This document shows positions 23,943-32,663 of a stretch of DNA of 53,298 nt, one piece after another. The notes beneath the pieces are model-generated. The model made no database searches. It was not told where the DNA came from and worked only from the letters and a program-made list of their open reading frames with translations. The translations under genes were made by a program, and so were the position numbers. The DNA comes from Oscillibacter sp. UBA6647 (GTDB lineage Bacteria; Bacillota; Clostridia; Oscillospirales; Oscillospiraceae). The DNA is taken from positions 1 to 53,298 of the forward strand of contig DKLF01000032.1 in assembly GCA_002455655.1 (NCBI GenBank), given 5' to 3'. Every line of letters starts with the position of its first letter. Within the stretch, counting starts at the first letter, position 1.

Positions 23943-24983
23943 TCAGTCCCCGGAAGAAGAGGCTGCGTCCAGTCCGCTCCCTGCCACCGCCACCAGTGCG
24001 TCCAGCTTGTCTTCTCCGATGCGGTAAATGGTAGAGTCGTCGTTCACCCGGACGTATCGACCGTCGCCGCCCAGCACCGGATTGCCTATGAGCAATGTCA
24101 GAGCTTGTGCGGTGTTGCCGCCGCCGGTGTAGTTCACCGTGACGGTGGCGGCGGGTTCGTCAAAGCCGCACAGGGCCGCCGCTCCGTCAGAGGGACGGTA
24201 GTCCACGCAGGCGTCCAGACGCAGCGTTGAAAGCTGTTCCAGCACGCGTTGTACCTGCTCGTCGGCGGTCACGTCGACACCGTCACACAGCCACGTGACG
24301 CTGCCTCCGCTTTCAGGAGAGGACCCGTCTCCGCCTTCATCGGGCTGAGCCTGCGCGCGGAAGGCGGATAGCTCGGTCGTCACGGCCCCGGCCAGAGTGA
24401 CGGACCCCAGCTTGTCCTCCGTCAGGGCCGGAAGTTCGGGGAGAAGAAGCATGTCGTAAATCCCCACGGACATCTCCTTGACCAGTTCGTCGGAGATAAT
24501 GAAAATGGGAGTTTCCGACTCATTCATCAGCATATAGTAGCTGTTTCCGTCAGAAGTGGCGTTGCCCAAAGCCAGCGTGGTAAGCTGCCCGTTGGCCGCG
24601 GTGGCGCTCAGTGTCCGGGTGGGCTCCGAAAGGCCATAATCCTCCGGCGTGCCCTTGTCCGTAATGGTCTGCTGGGGCTTCAGGGTGGAGAGGGTGTTCA
24701 TCATTTGGCTGAGATAATCCTGATTCAGCGGAAAGTCCGGGTCGTCGGTCCAGTACCACTCCCCGTCTTTATTCAGGGCGAAGGACAGCGTAGCGTTGCC
24801 GTTGTGGTAGGAAATTGCCTTATAAGCCGCGCCGTCGCTCATTATGCCGGAGGAGGAGCCTGAAGACCCGGCCCCTTCCTGACTGCGGCGGTTTTTCGCG
24901 GATTGTATCGCCAGCACCGCCGCCGTCACTACCGCCGCGGCAAGGAGCAGAAGCAGAAGCGTCCGCCTGTGTCTTGTGTTCAT
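23943..24983 (-). CDS. DUF4340 domain protein, membrane-anchored
   Basis: A 346-residue protein with a basic N-terminus and a single hydrophobic segment (LLLLLLAAAVVTAAVLAIQ, about residues 9-27), an Arg/Ser/Gly linker, then an extracytoplasmic domain of the DUF4340 type (WYWTDDPDFPLNQDYLSQMM, DYGLSEPTRTLS, YYMLMNESETPIFIISDE). Start 24983 follows GAAAGGGG; an upstream extension is rejected. In other bacteria DUF4340 genes sit next to Gld-type ABC transporter genes; none is seen here, and the neighbour is a two-component system 86 nt downstream, probably in the same transcript from the promoter at 25049-25077. Function unknown. Confidence 0.85.
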   Translation of the reverse strand: MNTRHRRTLLLLLLAAAVVTAAVLAIQSAKNRRSQEGAGSSGSSSGIMSDGAAYKAISYHNGNATLSFALNKDGEWYWTDDPDFPLNQDYLSQMMNTLSTLKPQQTITDKGTPEDYGLSEPTRTLSATAANGQLTTLALGNATSDGNSYYMLMNESETPIFIISDELVKEMSVGIYDMLLLPELPALTEDKLGSVTLAGAVTTELSAFRAQAQPDEGGDGSSPESGGSVTWLCDGVDVTADEQVQRVLEQLSTLRLDACVDYRPSDGAAALCGFDEPAATVTVNYTGGGNTAQALTLLIGNPVLGGDGRYVRVNDDSTIYRIGEDKLDALVAVAGSGLDAASSSGD

Positions 24984-25048
24984 GGGGAACCCCTTTCTTT
25001 TCGGAGCTTGCGCCGCCAAAACGGCGGACAAAGCATATAAATGCATCT

Positions 25049-25077
25049 ATTATAAAGCTTTGCGGCCGTCAGGTCAA
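25049..25077 (-). promoter_or_regulatory. Sigma-A promoter of the DUF4340-regulator-kinase unit
   Basis: Minus strand TTGACC (25072-25077), 17-nt spacer, TATAAT (25049-25054). Near consensus. Confidence 0.8.
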
Positions 25078-25247
25078 TCTGCACCGCGCTGACTGTCTTT
25101 TTATCAGAAACAGAATAGTAAAAATTTCTTAAGAAAAGCTGAATTTTTTATAATACAGCGATAAAAAGTCTCTTCCGTGCCCCGGAAAAAATGCTGAAAA
25201 AGCGCGGCTAAGCGAATGCCGAAAAAGGTGCACAAGTTCCGTCAGGT

Positions 25248-25264
25248 TTTTAACGGATTTTAAC
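25248..25264 (+). promoter_or_regulatory. Tandem TTTTAAC boxes between divergent promoters
   Basis: TTTTAAC at 25248-25254 and again at 25258-25264, exactly one helical turn apart and 20 nt upstream of the hydrogenase -35. The layout is that of an OmpR/PhoP-type activator site. The rest of the divergent gap (25078-25247) is AT-rich with no gene. Confidence 0.4.
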
Positions 25265-25284
25265 CACATTGTCAGACTTTTCAC

Positions 25285-25313
25285 TTGCAGTTATTTGCCC
25301 TCTCCTGTATAAT
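25285..25313 (+). promoter_or_regulatory. Sigma-A promoter of the [FeFe] hydrogenase
   Basis: TTGCAG (25285-25290), 17-nt spacer, TATAAT (25308-25313). Confidence 0.8.
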
Positions 25314-25369
25314 CTAGGGCACATGAGGAAAGATCGAAACGAACAACGAACATTTGGAGGAAAAGAACA

Positions 25370-26890
25370 GTGCGTGGCATTCACAGCGCCGTAGATGATA
25401 TCCGGCGGAACGTGTTTACCGAGGTGGCAAAGATTGCCTATGAGGGCGGGGACTATTCCCGCGTTGACATGATTCCTTATAGGATTGTCCCCGGAGAGGA
25501 TTCTCAGTATCGCAGCAACGTCTTTTTGGCCCGGGCCATTGTACAGGAGCGCGTCCGGCTGGCCTGCGGACTGCCGCTTCAGCCCGTGGATGTGCGGGCT
25601 CCCGCCAGCGCGGGCATCGAGGAGGCCGCATCGGCGGATGACAAATTTTTTGAAGAACCGCTGGTAAACGTAATTTCATTTGCCTGCAACGCGTGTCCCA
25701 CCAAGCGGATTCGGGTGACTGACAGTTGTCAGGGCTGTATGTCTCATCCCTGTCAGGCGGTTTGCCCCAGGGACGCGATTTATTTTGACGAGATGAAGCA
25801 CTCCCACATTGACCAGAGCAAGTGCATCAAGTGCGGCCGCTGCGTCAACCAGTGTCCCTACCACGCCATCAGCAATCTGGAACGGCCTTGCGCCGCCGCC
25901 TGCGGGATGGACGCAATTGAATCCGACGAGCGGGGCCGGGCCAAAATCAACTATGACAAGTGCGTCTCCTGTGGCATGTGTCTGGTAAACTGCCCCTTTG
26001 CCGCCATCGCGGACAAGAGCCAGATTTTTCAGATTATTCATGCCATGAAGCGCCATGACGGGGTGATTGCCTGCGTTGCCCCCGCCTTTGTCAACCAGTT
26101 TGGAAAGGGCGCTTCTCCGGCAAAGCTGAAGGCTGCCATGCGCCGCTGCGGCTTTGCCGACGTGGTGGAGGTGGCCGTGGGTGCGGATTTGTGCACCATT
26201 GAGGAAGCGGAGGACTTTCTGGAGAAGGTTCCGGCGGAGCAGCCCTTTATGGGCACCTCCTGCTGCCCCGCGTGGAGCATGATGGCAAAAAAGCTTTTTC
26301 CGGATTTCAAGGATTATATTTCCATGGCCCTCACCCCCATGGTGATTACCGCCCGGATGGTGAAAAAGGAACATCCCGGCGCGCGCATCTGCTTTATCGG
26401 CCCCTGCGCCGCGAAAAAGCTGGAGGCCAACCGCAAATCCGTCCGGTCCGACGTGGACTATGTGCTGACCTTTGAAGAGCTTCAGGGCATGTTTGACGCC
26501 AAGGAAATTGATTTTTCCCAGCTCCCCGAGGACCCGGCGGACGATTTCACCGTGGCGACCGGCGCGGGCCGGGGCTTCGCGGTGGGCGGCGGCGTGGCCG
26601 CCGCGGTGGTGGAGGCCGTGAAGCGCATCGACCCGGAGCGGGAGATGTTGATTGACTATGGCGACGGACTGCGGGAGTGCCGCAAGATGCTTACCCTTGC
26701 AAAGGCCGGAAAACGGGACGGTTATCTGCTGGAGGGCATGGCCTGTCCCGGCGGCTGCGTCGCCGGCGCGGGCACCATCGCCCCGGTGCGGGAAACCGCC
26801 GTGGCGGTCCAGAAATATAAGGATGGCGCGGCCATTCAGAACGCGCTGGACAGCCCCCTGAAGGAGCGGTTGGGAGATACAAAGGAATAA
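25370..26890 (+). CDS. Monomeric [FeFe] hydrogenase (group B-like)
   Basis: Iron-only hydrogenase that would interconvert protons plus reduced ferredoxin and H2. GTG start at 25370 with GGAGG 9 nt upstream; 506 residues. An N-terminal region of about 95 residues is followed by several Cys-rich segments (CNACPTKRI, CQGCMSHPCQAVCP, CIKCGRCVNQCP, CVSCGMCLVNCP), enough for three or more [4Fe-4S] clusters. The H-cluster domain then has L1 TSCCPAW with Cys298/299, L2 GPCAAKKLE with Cys346, and L3 MACPGGCV with Cys459/463. Ala in TSCCPAW instead of Gly and the L2 form differ from classical group A enzymes such as CpI; I infer group B, whose physiological role is little known. A strong terminator follows, so it is a single-gene unit. 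Confidence 0.92.
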   Translation: MRGIHSAVDDIRRNVFTEVAKIAYEGGDYSRVDMIPYRIVPGEDSQYRSNVFLARAIVQERVRLACGLPLQPVDVRAPASAGIEEAASADDKFFEEPLVNVISFACNACPTKRIRVTDSCQGCMSHPCQAVCPRDAIYFDEMKHSHIDQSKCIKCGRCVNQCPYHAISNLERPCAAACGMDAIESDERGRAKINYDKCVSCGMCLVNCPFAAIADKSQIFQIIHAMKRHDGVIACVAPAFVNQFGKGASPAKLKAAMRRCGFADVVEVAVGADLCTIEEAEDFLEKVPAEQPFMGTSCCPAWSMMAKKLFPDFKDYISMALTPMVITARMVKKEHPGARICFIGPCAAKKLEANRKSVRSDVDYVLTFEELQGMFDAKEIDFSQLPEDPADDFTVATGAGRGFAVGGGVAAAVVEAVKRIDPEREMLIDYGDGLRECRKMLTLAKAGKRDGYLLEGMACPGGCVAGAGTIAPVRETAVAVQKYKDGAAIQNALDSPLKERLGDTKE

Positions 26891-26899
26891 ATACCGGGC

Positions 26900-26944
26900 G
26901 GCCGCCGAAAAGTTTGCAAACTTTTCGGCGGCCTGCAACTTTTT
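26900..26944 (+). terminator. Terminator of the hydrogenase gene
   Basis: GGCCGCCGAAAAGTTTG and CAAACTTTTCGGCGGCC form a perfect stem, followed by TGCAACTTTTT. Confidence 0.9.
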
Positions 26945-27023
26945 CTGCGCCGGCACGTCTTTACAATAGAGCCTGTTTGGCGCGGTTTCCAAAGATTGCA
27001 TGGAGGAAAGAGCCCGCCCGGGA

Positions 27024-27052
27024 TTTACTTTCTTTTTAAGGCATGGTATTCT
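27024..27052 (+). promoter_or_regulatory. Sigma-A promoter of the SLH glycosidase gene
   Basis: TTTACT (27024-27029), 17-nt spacer, TATTCT (27047-27052). Confidence 0.5.
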
Positions 27053-27115
27053 GAAAGCGTTATAAATAAAAGAGTTGACAACAACCAAAAAGACTATGGA
27101 GGCATGAACGTCGAT

Positions 27116-30100
27116 ATGAAAAACTACCTGCGCCGCATTTTTTCCAGCGTTCTGGCAGCATCTTTGCTGTGTGCGCTGATGGTTCCCGCCGCGGCATCTG
27201 CCGCGCTGGGTGAGGACCTGCTTCAAAAAGACGTCCCGGTGCACCGGGATACGCAGTTGTCCACCAACGTGTTCTGGAGCACCGCCTACAACGATATGCG
27301 GGTGGAAAACCTGATTACATACAAGCCCGGCTCCTCCGTAACGCCCATGGTGACCTACGGCAGCGTGCTCACTTCCTGCAACACCGTCTCCTCCGCCGCA
27401 CAGGCGCTGGAGAGCCAGGGTTATCGCGTGGTGGCGGGGATGAACGGCGACTTTTACAATGTGAACAACGGCCTTCCCATCGGCATGGTGGCGGCGCAGG
27501 GGGAGCTGAAAAGCTCCGACGGCGGCTATTGGGCCATCGGTTTCCGGCAGGACGGCACCGCCGTGCTGGGCAAGCCCGCCGTGAAGGTCAGTGCCGACCT
27601 TGGCTATGAGCTGCTGGACAACGGTGATTTTCCCACGCGGGTGGTGCGCCAGCTTGCCGCGGTCAACAAGGCCCGGGTTTCCGGGGGCGGAATCTACCTC
27701 TATACATATGAATTCAACTCTAAACACACCATCGGCACCACGGAGCCGGGGGTGGATGTGGTGTGCACCATCCAGAGCGGCTCTCTGGCTTTAAGCGGAA
27801 GCCCGCTGGTGCTGACGGTGGACAGCGTGCTTGCCGACGCGGCGGGTACCGCCGTTCCGCAGGGGAAGGTGGTTTTATCCGTCAACAATCAGGCGGATGC
27901 CTATGCCCTGAACGCCATGAAAAATATTCCCGTCGGCGCAACGATCACCATTACCGCCGCCCCGGCCACGGGTGACTGGCTGGACGTGCAGTACGCCGTG
28001 GGCGCGCTGTATGCGCTGGTGCAAAACGGCGGTGTGGTATCCGGCCTTCCCACCGACGTAAACCCCCGCACCGCCGTGGGCCAGAAGGCCGACGGAACGC
28101 TGGTGTTCTATACCATCGACGGACGCAGGTCCGGGTATTCCGTGGGCGCGTCCATGACGCAGGTGGCCCAGCGGTTGATCGAGCTGGGCTGCGTCACCGC
28201 CCTGTGTCTGGACGGCGGCGGGTCCACCACCTTCACTGCAACCCAGCCGGACGCTGTGAACGCGAAAACCGTCAATCGCCCTTCCGGCGGCAGCGAGCGG
28301 GCAGTGAGCAATCAGATTTTTCTGGTGGCCCCCAACCAGTCCAGCGGACAACTGAGCCATTTCTACGTTTCTACTGACAACAGCTATGTACTGGCGGGCA
28401 GCAAAGTAAACGTGACTGCCGCCGCCGTGGATACCAATTACATTCCCATGAGCGGCAAAAGCTATACCCTCAGCACCAGCGCCGGGGAGATTGAAAACGG
28501 CGTTCTTACCACCCCCGCCAGCGGCGGAGAGGTGACCGTCACCGCCACGGGCGGGGGGCAGTCCGGCTCGGCCAAGGTTCACGCCGTCACCACGCCGGAC
28601 GCCATCTCCGTGAAAAACGGCGCCACCGCCGTCACCACGCTGACGGTGGCCCCCGGCAGCGCAACAACCCTCACCGCCTCCGCTGTTTACCGACATCTGG
28701 CCCTGAAGGCCGACCCGGAGGCATTTACCTGGGCCGTCACCGGCGACATCGGCGCGGTGGACAAAACCGGGAAGTTTACCGCCGGTTCTCCCGGCACCGG
28801 CACCCTGACGGTTTCTGCCGGGGGAAAAACCGCCACGGTGCAGGTGAATGTCTCCCACATCGCCCTTGCCACGGTGGAGGACTTTGAAACCACCGCACCC
28901 GAGCTTTCCTCCTTCAGCTACGGCGCAACCATTTCCCGCGTCACCGACATGAATCTGGTGAAGTACGGCCGGGCTTCCGCCGCCGTGAATTACACCATCG
29001 GCGCGGACGGGACCTCCTCTATTCTCTTCGCCGTGCCCTATTCCATCGGCAGCGCCTATACCCAGATGAGCTTCTGGCTGTATGGCGACAAGTCAGGCAA
29101 CGCGCTGACCGTTTTGACCTCCGACGGGGCCAACACCGTAGAAACCCCGGCGGGCAATGTGGACTTTACCGGCTGGAAGCAGATTACCGTTGCCCTGCCC
29201 ACAGGGACCGCGACGCTGGCCGGCTTTAAGCTGACGGCGGGAATCAACGCGGACGGAACAGCAACCGCCGCCTCCGGCACACTGTATCTGGATCAGTTGG
29301 TGACCTCCTATAACAACGTGGTGGACACCGCGCCCCCGGAGGTAAAGGCCACCCTCTCGGGAACCAGCCTAACCGCAACGATTACCGACGCGGCAGACAA
29401 ATTCCCGGCCCAGAGCGGCGTGTCCGTGACTATGGACGGCAAAGCCGTGTCCTTTACCTATGACCCTGCGAAGGGGACCCTTTCCGCCGCTCTGCCCGTG
29501 AGCGACACCTATGCTCACCGCGTTACCGTCACCGCACGGGACGCTTCCGGCAACATCGGCCGCGCCTCCTGCGACATTGCCGCCACCGGAGGTGAGGTGC
29601 AGTTCGGCGATACCGCGGGTTATTGGGCCGGGACCTACGTGGACTGGCTGAAAACCGCCGGGATTACCACAGGCTATGAGGATGGGACCTTCCGCCCCAA
29701 CCAATCCATCACCCGCCAGCAGTTTGCCGTGATGCTTTACCGCTATCTGGGACTGGACGGAAGCGGATACGAAGCAAACGATCTTCCCTTCGCAGACGCG
29801 GGAGACATTGGCGAGTATGCCCGCACCGCAGTGAAAACGCTGTATTCCATGGGGATTCTTACCGGCTCTGAGAAGAATGGGAAGATTTATTTTAACCCCG
29901 GTGCAAGTCTTACCCGCGCTCAGGCGGCAACGATGATCGGCCGGACCCAGCAGAAGGGCTATGCCCAGGCGGCCCTCACCTTTAAGGACGCGGCCTCCAT
30001 TCCCGCCTACGCCGCCTATTACATTCAGACCATGGCGGCCCAGAAGGTCATCAGCGGCTATGAGGACGGCGCGTTCCGCCCCAACACCTCGATCACCCGT

Positions 30101-30136
30101 GGCCAGATGGCGAAGATTCTCTACAATCTGCTGTAA
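27116..30136 (+). CDS. Secreted phosphodiester glycosidase (NAGPA domain) with SLH anchor
   Basis: A 1006-residue surface protein. The start at 27116 (MKNYLRRIFSSVLAASLLCA) has GGAGG 13 nt upstream; the ATG at 27104 is too close to it. A signal peptide ends near AAASAA (about residue 30). A phosphodiester glycosidase/NAGPA-like domain follows, with GMNGDFYNVNNGLPIGM, FYTIDGRRSGYSVG and the LCLDGGGSTTF motif near residue 365. Next come Ig-like beta repeats (about 410-590), a carbohydrate-binding-like jelly-roll region, another beta domain, and three SLH repeats (about 825-1006: YEDGTFRPNQSITRQQFAVM and similar) that bind secondary cell-wall polymer. Family enzymes hydrolyse GlcNAc-1-phosphodiester links; the natural substrate here is not known. 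Confidence 0.9.
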   Translation: MKNYLRRIFSSVLAASLLCALMVPAAASAALGEDLLQKDVPVHRDTQLSTNVFWSTAYNDMRVENLITYKPGSSVTPMVTYGSVLTSCNTVSSAAQALESQGYRVVAGMNGDFYNVNNGLPIGMVAAQGELKSSDGGYWAIGFRQDGTAVLGKPAVKVSADLGYELLDNGDFPTRVVRQLAAVNKARVSGGGIYLYTYEFNSKHTIGTTEPGVDVVCTIQSGSLALSGSPLVLTVDSVLADAAGTAVPQGKVVLSVNNQADAYALNAMKNIPVGATITITAAPATGDWLDVQYAVGALYALVQNGGVVSGLPTDVNPRTAVGQKADGTLVFYTIDGRRSGYSVGASMTQVAQRLIELGCVTALCLDGGGSTTFTATQPDAVNAKTVNRPSGGSERAVSNQIFLVAPNQSSGQLSHFYVSTDNSYVLAGSKVNVTAAAVDTNYIPMSGKSYTLSTSAGEIENGVLTTPASGGEVTVTATGGGQSGSAKVHAVTTPDAISVKNGATAVTTLTVAPGSATTLTASAVYRHLALKADPEAFTWAVTGDIGAVDKTGKFTAGSPGTGTLTVSAGGKTATVQVNVSHIALATVEDFETTAPELSSFSYGATISRVTDMNLVKYGRASAAVNYTIGADGTSSILFAVPYSIGSAYTQMSFWLYGDKSGNALTVLTSDGANTVETPAGNVDFTGWKQITVALPTGTATLAGFKLTAGINADGTATAASGTLYLDQLVTSYNNVVDTAPPEVKATLSGTSLTATITDAADKFPAQSGVSVTMDGKAVSFTYDPAKGTLSAALPVSDTYAHRVTVTARDASGNIGRASCDIAATGGEVQFGDTAGYWAGTYVDWLKTAGITTGYEDGTFRPNQSITRQQFAVMLYRYLGLDGSGYEANDLPFADAGDIGEYARTAVKTLYSMGILTGSEKNGKIYFNPGASLTRAQAATMIGRTQQKGYAQAALTFKDAASIPAYAAYYIQTMAAQKVISGYEDGAFRPNTSITRGQMAKILYNLL

Positions 30137-30183
30137 AGACAGTGTGAAAAATTTTCGTGGCCAACGCAAAGAATCAAAATGTG

Positions 30184-30217
30184 AGGCCCCGGGGAACTTA
30201 ATTCCCCGGGGCCTTTC
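30184..30217 (+). terminator. Terminator of the SLH glycosidase gene
   Basis: AGGCCCCGGGGAA and TTCCCCGGGGCCT, perfect 13-bp stem with 5-nt loop, then TTCGG; the T-run is short but the stem is very stable. Confidence 0.75.
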
Positions 30218-30320
30218 GGTTTGCGTTGTTCTCTGCACGCCCACAAGAGGCGGTTTTAAGGAAAAAAGCGGAAAATTGAAAGAATTTAGTCGGATGGCCT
30301 AAATGTTAAAAATTGTCCGG

Positions 30321-30349
30321 TTGATTTTTCGACGGGATTGGAGTAGACT
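30321..30349 (+). promoter_or_regulatory. Sigma-A promoter of the CmpB-type gene
   Basis: TTGATT (30321-30326), 17-nt spacer, TAGACT (30344-30349). Its position inside the longest open frame rules out the ATG at 30303 as start. Confidence 0.6.
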
Positions 30350-30380
30350 GACGAGACAATTATTGAAGGGAGGGAGCTTT

Positions 30381-31409
30381 TTGCGTGCCTATACGGCGGA
30401 CCAGTGGGTCCTGTTGTTTTTTTTCTACTGTCTGTGTGGCTGGGTTTGGGAGTCGTGCTACGTCTCCGTGCGGCGACGCAGATGGGTTAACCGGGGCTTT
30501 CTCCACGGACCGGTGCTGCCCATTTACGGCTCCGGAGCCATCCTGATTTTGCTCTTCACCCTGCCGGTGCGAAACCATTTTGCGTTGCTGTACCTGAGCG
30601 GCGCGGTGGCGGCCACGCTGCTGGAATACGTCACCGGCGCGGCCATGGAGCGGCTGTTTAAGGTGCGCTATTGGGACTATTCAGGACAAAGGTTCAATGT
30701 GAACGGCTATATCTGCCTTTCCAGCAGCATTGCCTGGGGCTTTTTCTCCATTTTGCTGGTGAAGATGATCCATCCCCCCATCGCGCGGCTGGTGCTGTCC
30801 ATTCCTGCCGCATTTGCCACGCCGCTGGCGCTGGCGCTGGTAGCGGGCTTTACCGTGGACGCGGTGCGCTCTGTGCAGGCCGCGCTGGATTTGCGCGCCA
30901 TGCTGGAAAAGCTCACGGAGGAAAACGAGGAGCTGCGCCGCCTTGCCCGAAGGATGGAGATTATCTCTGCCTTCGCGGAGGAGGATTTGCAAAAATTTCG
31001 GGACAAAACCCAAGTGGAGCGCATTTTACTGCAAAGCCGGCTGAGAGAAGAGCGGCAAAAGAGGGCCAAGGGCCGGGCGGAACGGAAGCAGCGCCGGGAG
31101 GATCGTCTGGCCGAGGCGCTGCGAACACTGTCGGACGCAACCCTGAGCGCGCTGGAGAACGTGGCCGCCGCCGCTGAGGTCTGCCGGGAGCGGCTGATGG
31201 GCGAAAATGGCCTGTCTGCCGGGAAACTGGCGGAGCTGGACGAGGCGGTGAAAAAGCTGCGGGCGCGGCAGGAGGCCGTTCGGGCCAGAACCGCGAAAAC
31301 CTATCGTCAGGCTCTGCGTATCCTGCGGGGCAATCCCTCAGCCGCCGCGCGGCAATACCCCGAGGCCATGGAGAACCTTCGCCGTCTGGAAGGGACCGAC
31401 AAGGACTGA
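30381..31409 (+). CDS. CmpB-family membrane protein (putative ABC transporter permease) with coiled-coil tail
   Basis: TTG start at 30381 with GGGAGGGAG upstream, 342 residues. The first half is a CmpB-type membrane domain (PF06541-like): QWVLLFFFYCLCGWVWESCY, NRGFLHGPVLPIYGSGA, VTGAAMERLFKVRYWDYSG and NGYICLSSSIAWG, with about five membrane helices. The second half, from about residue 170, is a long, highly charged helical tail rich in Arg, Lys, Glu and Leu, predicted coiled coil and cytosolic. The family name suggests an ABC permease but there is no ATPase gene nearby, and transport has not been shown for the family. A bidirectional terminator follows. Confidence 0.82.
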   Translation: MRAYTADQWVLLFFFYCLCGWVWESCYVSVRRRRWVNRGFLHGPVLPIYGSGAILILLFTLPVRNHFALLYLSGAVAATLLEYVTGAAMERLFKVRYWDYSGQRFNVNGYICLSSSIAWGFFSILLVKMIHPPIARLVLSIPAAFATPLALALVAGFTVDAVRSVQAALDLRAMLEKLTEENEELRRLARRMEIISAFAEEDLQKFRDKTQVERILLQSRLREERQKRAKGRAERKQRREDRLAEALRTLSDATLSALENVAAAAEVCRERLMGENGLSAGKLAELDEAVKKLRARQEAVRARTAKTYRQALRILRGNPSAAARQYPEAMENLRRLEGTDKD

Positions 31410-31470
31410 GGGCGCTCTTTTCCAAACCCACGCTTGCGTTTGTAGCTTGTCGGAATAAGCGAGTGATTTT

Positions 31471-31514
31471 TATAATAAGAAAAGGCCGGAGCATGTATTC
31501 ACGCTCCGGCCTTT
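31471..31514 (-). terminator. Bidirectional terminator between convergent genes
   Basis: AAAGGCCGGAGC and GCTCCGGCCTTT, a perfect 12-bp stem. On the minus strand it is followed by TCTTATTATAAAA, serving the DUF975 gene; on the plus strand the T-run is part of the stem and it may also stop the CmpB-type transcript. Confidence 0.8.
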
Positions 31515-31553
31515 ATGCGTGCTGTAAAATTTTCGATGCCTCGCCATTAAAAC

Positions 31554-32372
31554 TTAAAGCAGCCCGCTGGCCTCATCGTCCGACTCCTGCCGCTCCGAAC
31601 CGGCAGTGGGATAGAAGCCGCTGGTGCGCTTGGCGATTTCGTAGTATCCCAACTCCGAGCACTGATAGGCGGGCAGGTAAAAAAGCTCTACCGCCACGGC
31701 CCACAGCGAAAAAAGAAGGTTCATGACCAAGGTGCTTGCCAGGGACGGCGCAATGTATGCCCCTCCGGTTATCATAGAAAAGGCAGACCGGAAAGAGGTT
31801 CGAGAAAACCAGAGGCTAAGGGGAAAAGAGGCCAGAAGCGCCCAGCCTAGATAGCTTAGGTCCAGCATGAAAAGCTGGCCTTTATAGCCCACGGTCTGCT
31901 TCTTGCTCAGATCCAGCGCGTCCATGCAGCCCAGCTCCGGATTTTCGCAGAGGTTCAAATAAGCAAACCGATATCGATAGGCGGCCACAATGCCGGGAAC
32001 TACGAACAAAAGCGCCCAGAGAAAGATGAAAAGCGTCTCCAAAATGGCAAGCCCGATCACCCGTCCCGCGAAAGAAAATCCGTCAAACAGCGTGAGATAT
32101 CCGGACCGGATACCCCGTCGAATATCCATGCAGTAGAGAATAAAGCCGGCTTGCAGGACAACGCCCAAAAGCGAGGTCAGGATGCTGACAAAGCTCCCAA
32201 GCGGGGTTCCATAAGTCACGGGGTTGCCGCTGCTGGCCAGACGGTCCACCATGCTCAGGGCCAGCATCAGCAGAAGATACAGCCCCACAAATCCCTTGGG
32301 ACTTACCTGTGCGGAGCGAAGCATCTCCTTCATCTCCGCTTTTAATGCAGGCCGGTCAATCTGTTCCGCCAT
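31554..32372 (-). CDS. DUF975 family membrane protein
   Basis: A 272-residue integral membrane protein of the DUF975 family. The start at 32372 (MAEQIDRPALKAEMKEMLR) follows AAAGGAG; the longer frame upstream crosses the promoter. About six hydrophobic segments are visible, including GLYLLLMLALSMV, FIFLWALLFVVPGIVAAYRY and WALLASFPLSLW. The motif VPGIVAAYRYRFAYLNLCEN followed by ALDLSKKQTVGYKGQLF is diagnostic for the family. Function unknown; single-gene unit convergent with the CmpB-type gene. Confidence 0.88.
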   Translation of the reverse strand: MAEQIDRPALKAEMKEMLRSAQVSPKGFVGLYLLLMLALSMVDRLASSGNPVTYGTPLGSFVSILTSLLGVVLQAGFILYCMDIRRGIRSGYLTLFDGFSFAGRVIGLAILETLFIFLWALLFVVPGIVAAYRYRFAYLNLCENPELGCMDALDLSKKQTVGYKGQLFMLDLSYLGWALLASFPLSLWFSRTSFRSAFSMITGGAYIAPSLASTLVMNLLFSLWAVAVELFYLPAYQCSELGYYEIAKRTSGFYPTAGSERQESDDEASGLL

Positions 32373-32459
32373 AAAAACTCCTTTCGTGCCGCCGGATACC
32401 GGAAGCATACCATTTCTCATAACAACGGTGCAGATGTCACCGCTGCGTGCCTTTTCATC

Positions 32460-32488
32460 AGTGTAACATGCATGGGAAAGCTTGGCAA
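32460..32488 (-). promoter_or_regulatory. Sigma-A promoter of the DUF975 gene
   Basis: Minus strand TTGCCA (32483-32488), 17-nt spacer, TACACT (32460-32465). Confidence 0.6.
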
Positions 32489-32570
32489 GACCCGGTTGGC
32501 CCGCCATAAAAAGATATACAAATTTCGTTAAAAAAAGCACAAATTTCTGAGAAAACCAGCACTAACAGTC

Positions 32571-32599
32571 TGGACAATTATTCATTTTAGGTGTAGAAT
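32571..32599 (+). promoter_or_regulatory. Sigma-A promoter of the rnf operon
   Basis: TGGACA (32571-32576), 17-nt spacer, TAGAAT (32594-32599), 65 nt upstream of rnfC. Confidence 0.7.
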
Positions 32600-32663
32600 A
32601 ATGCGCAGTATGTGGCAGAGCAACCTTTAACGCTCTAACCAGGAGAAAAATGAGGTGAAAACA

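Noticed and set aside
25676..27727. A 683-codon minus-strand frame opposite the hydrogenase and glycosidase genes
   Set aside because: Antisense shadow in GC-rich coding DNA, rich in His, Ala and Gly, spanning two unrelated genes and a terminator.
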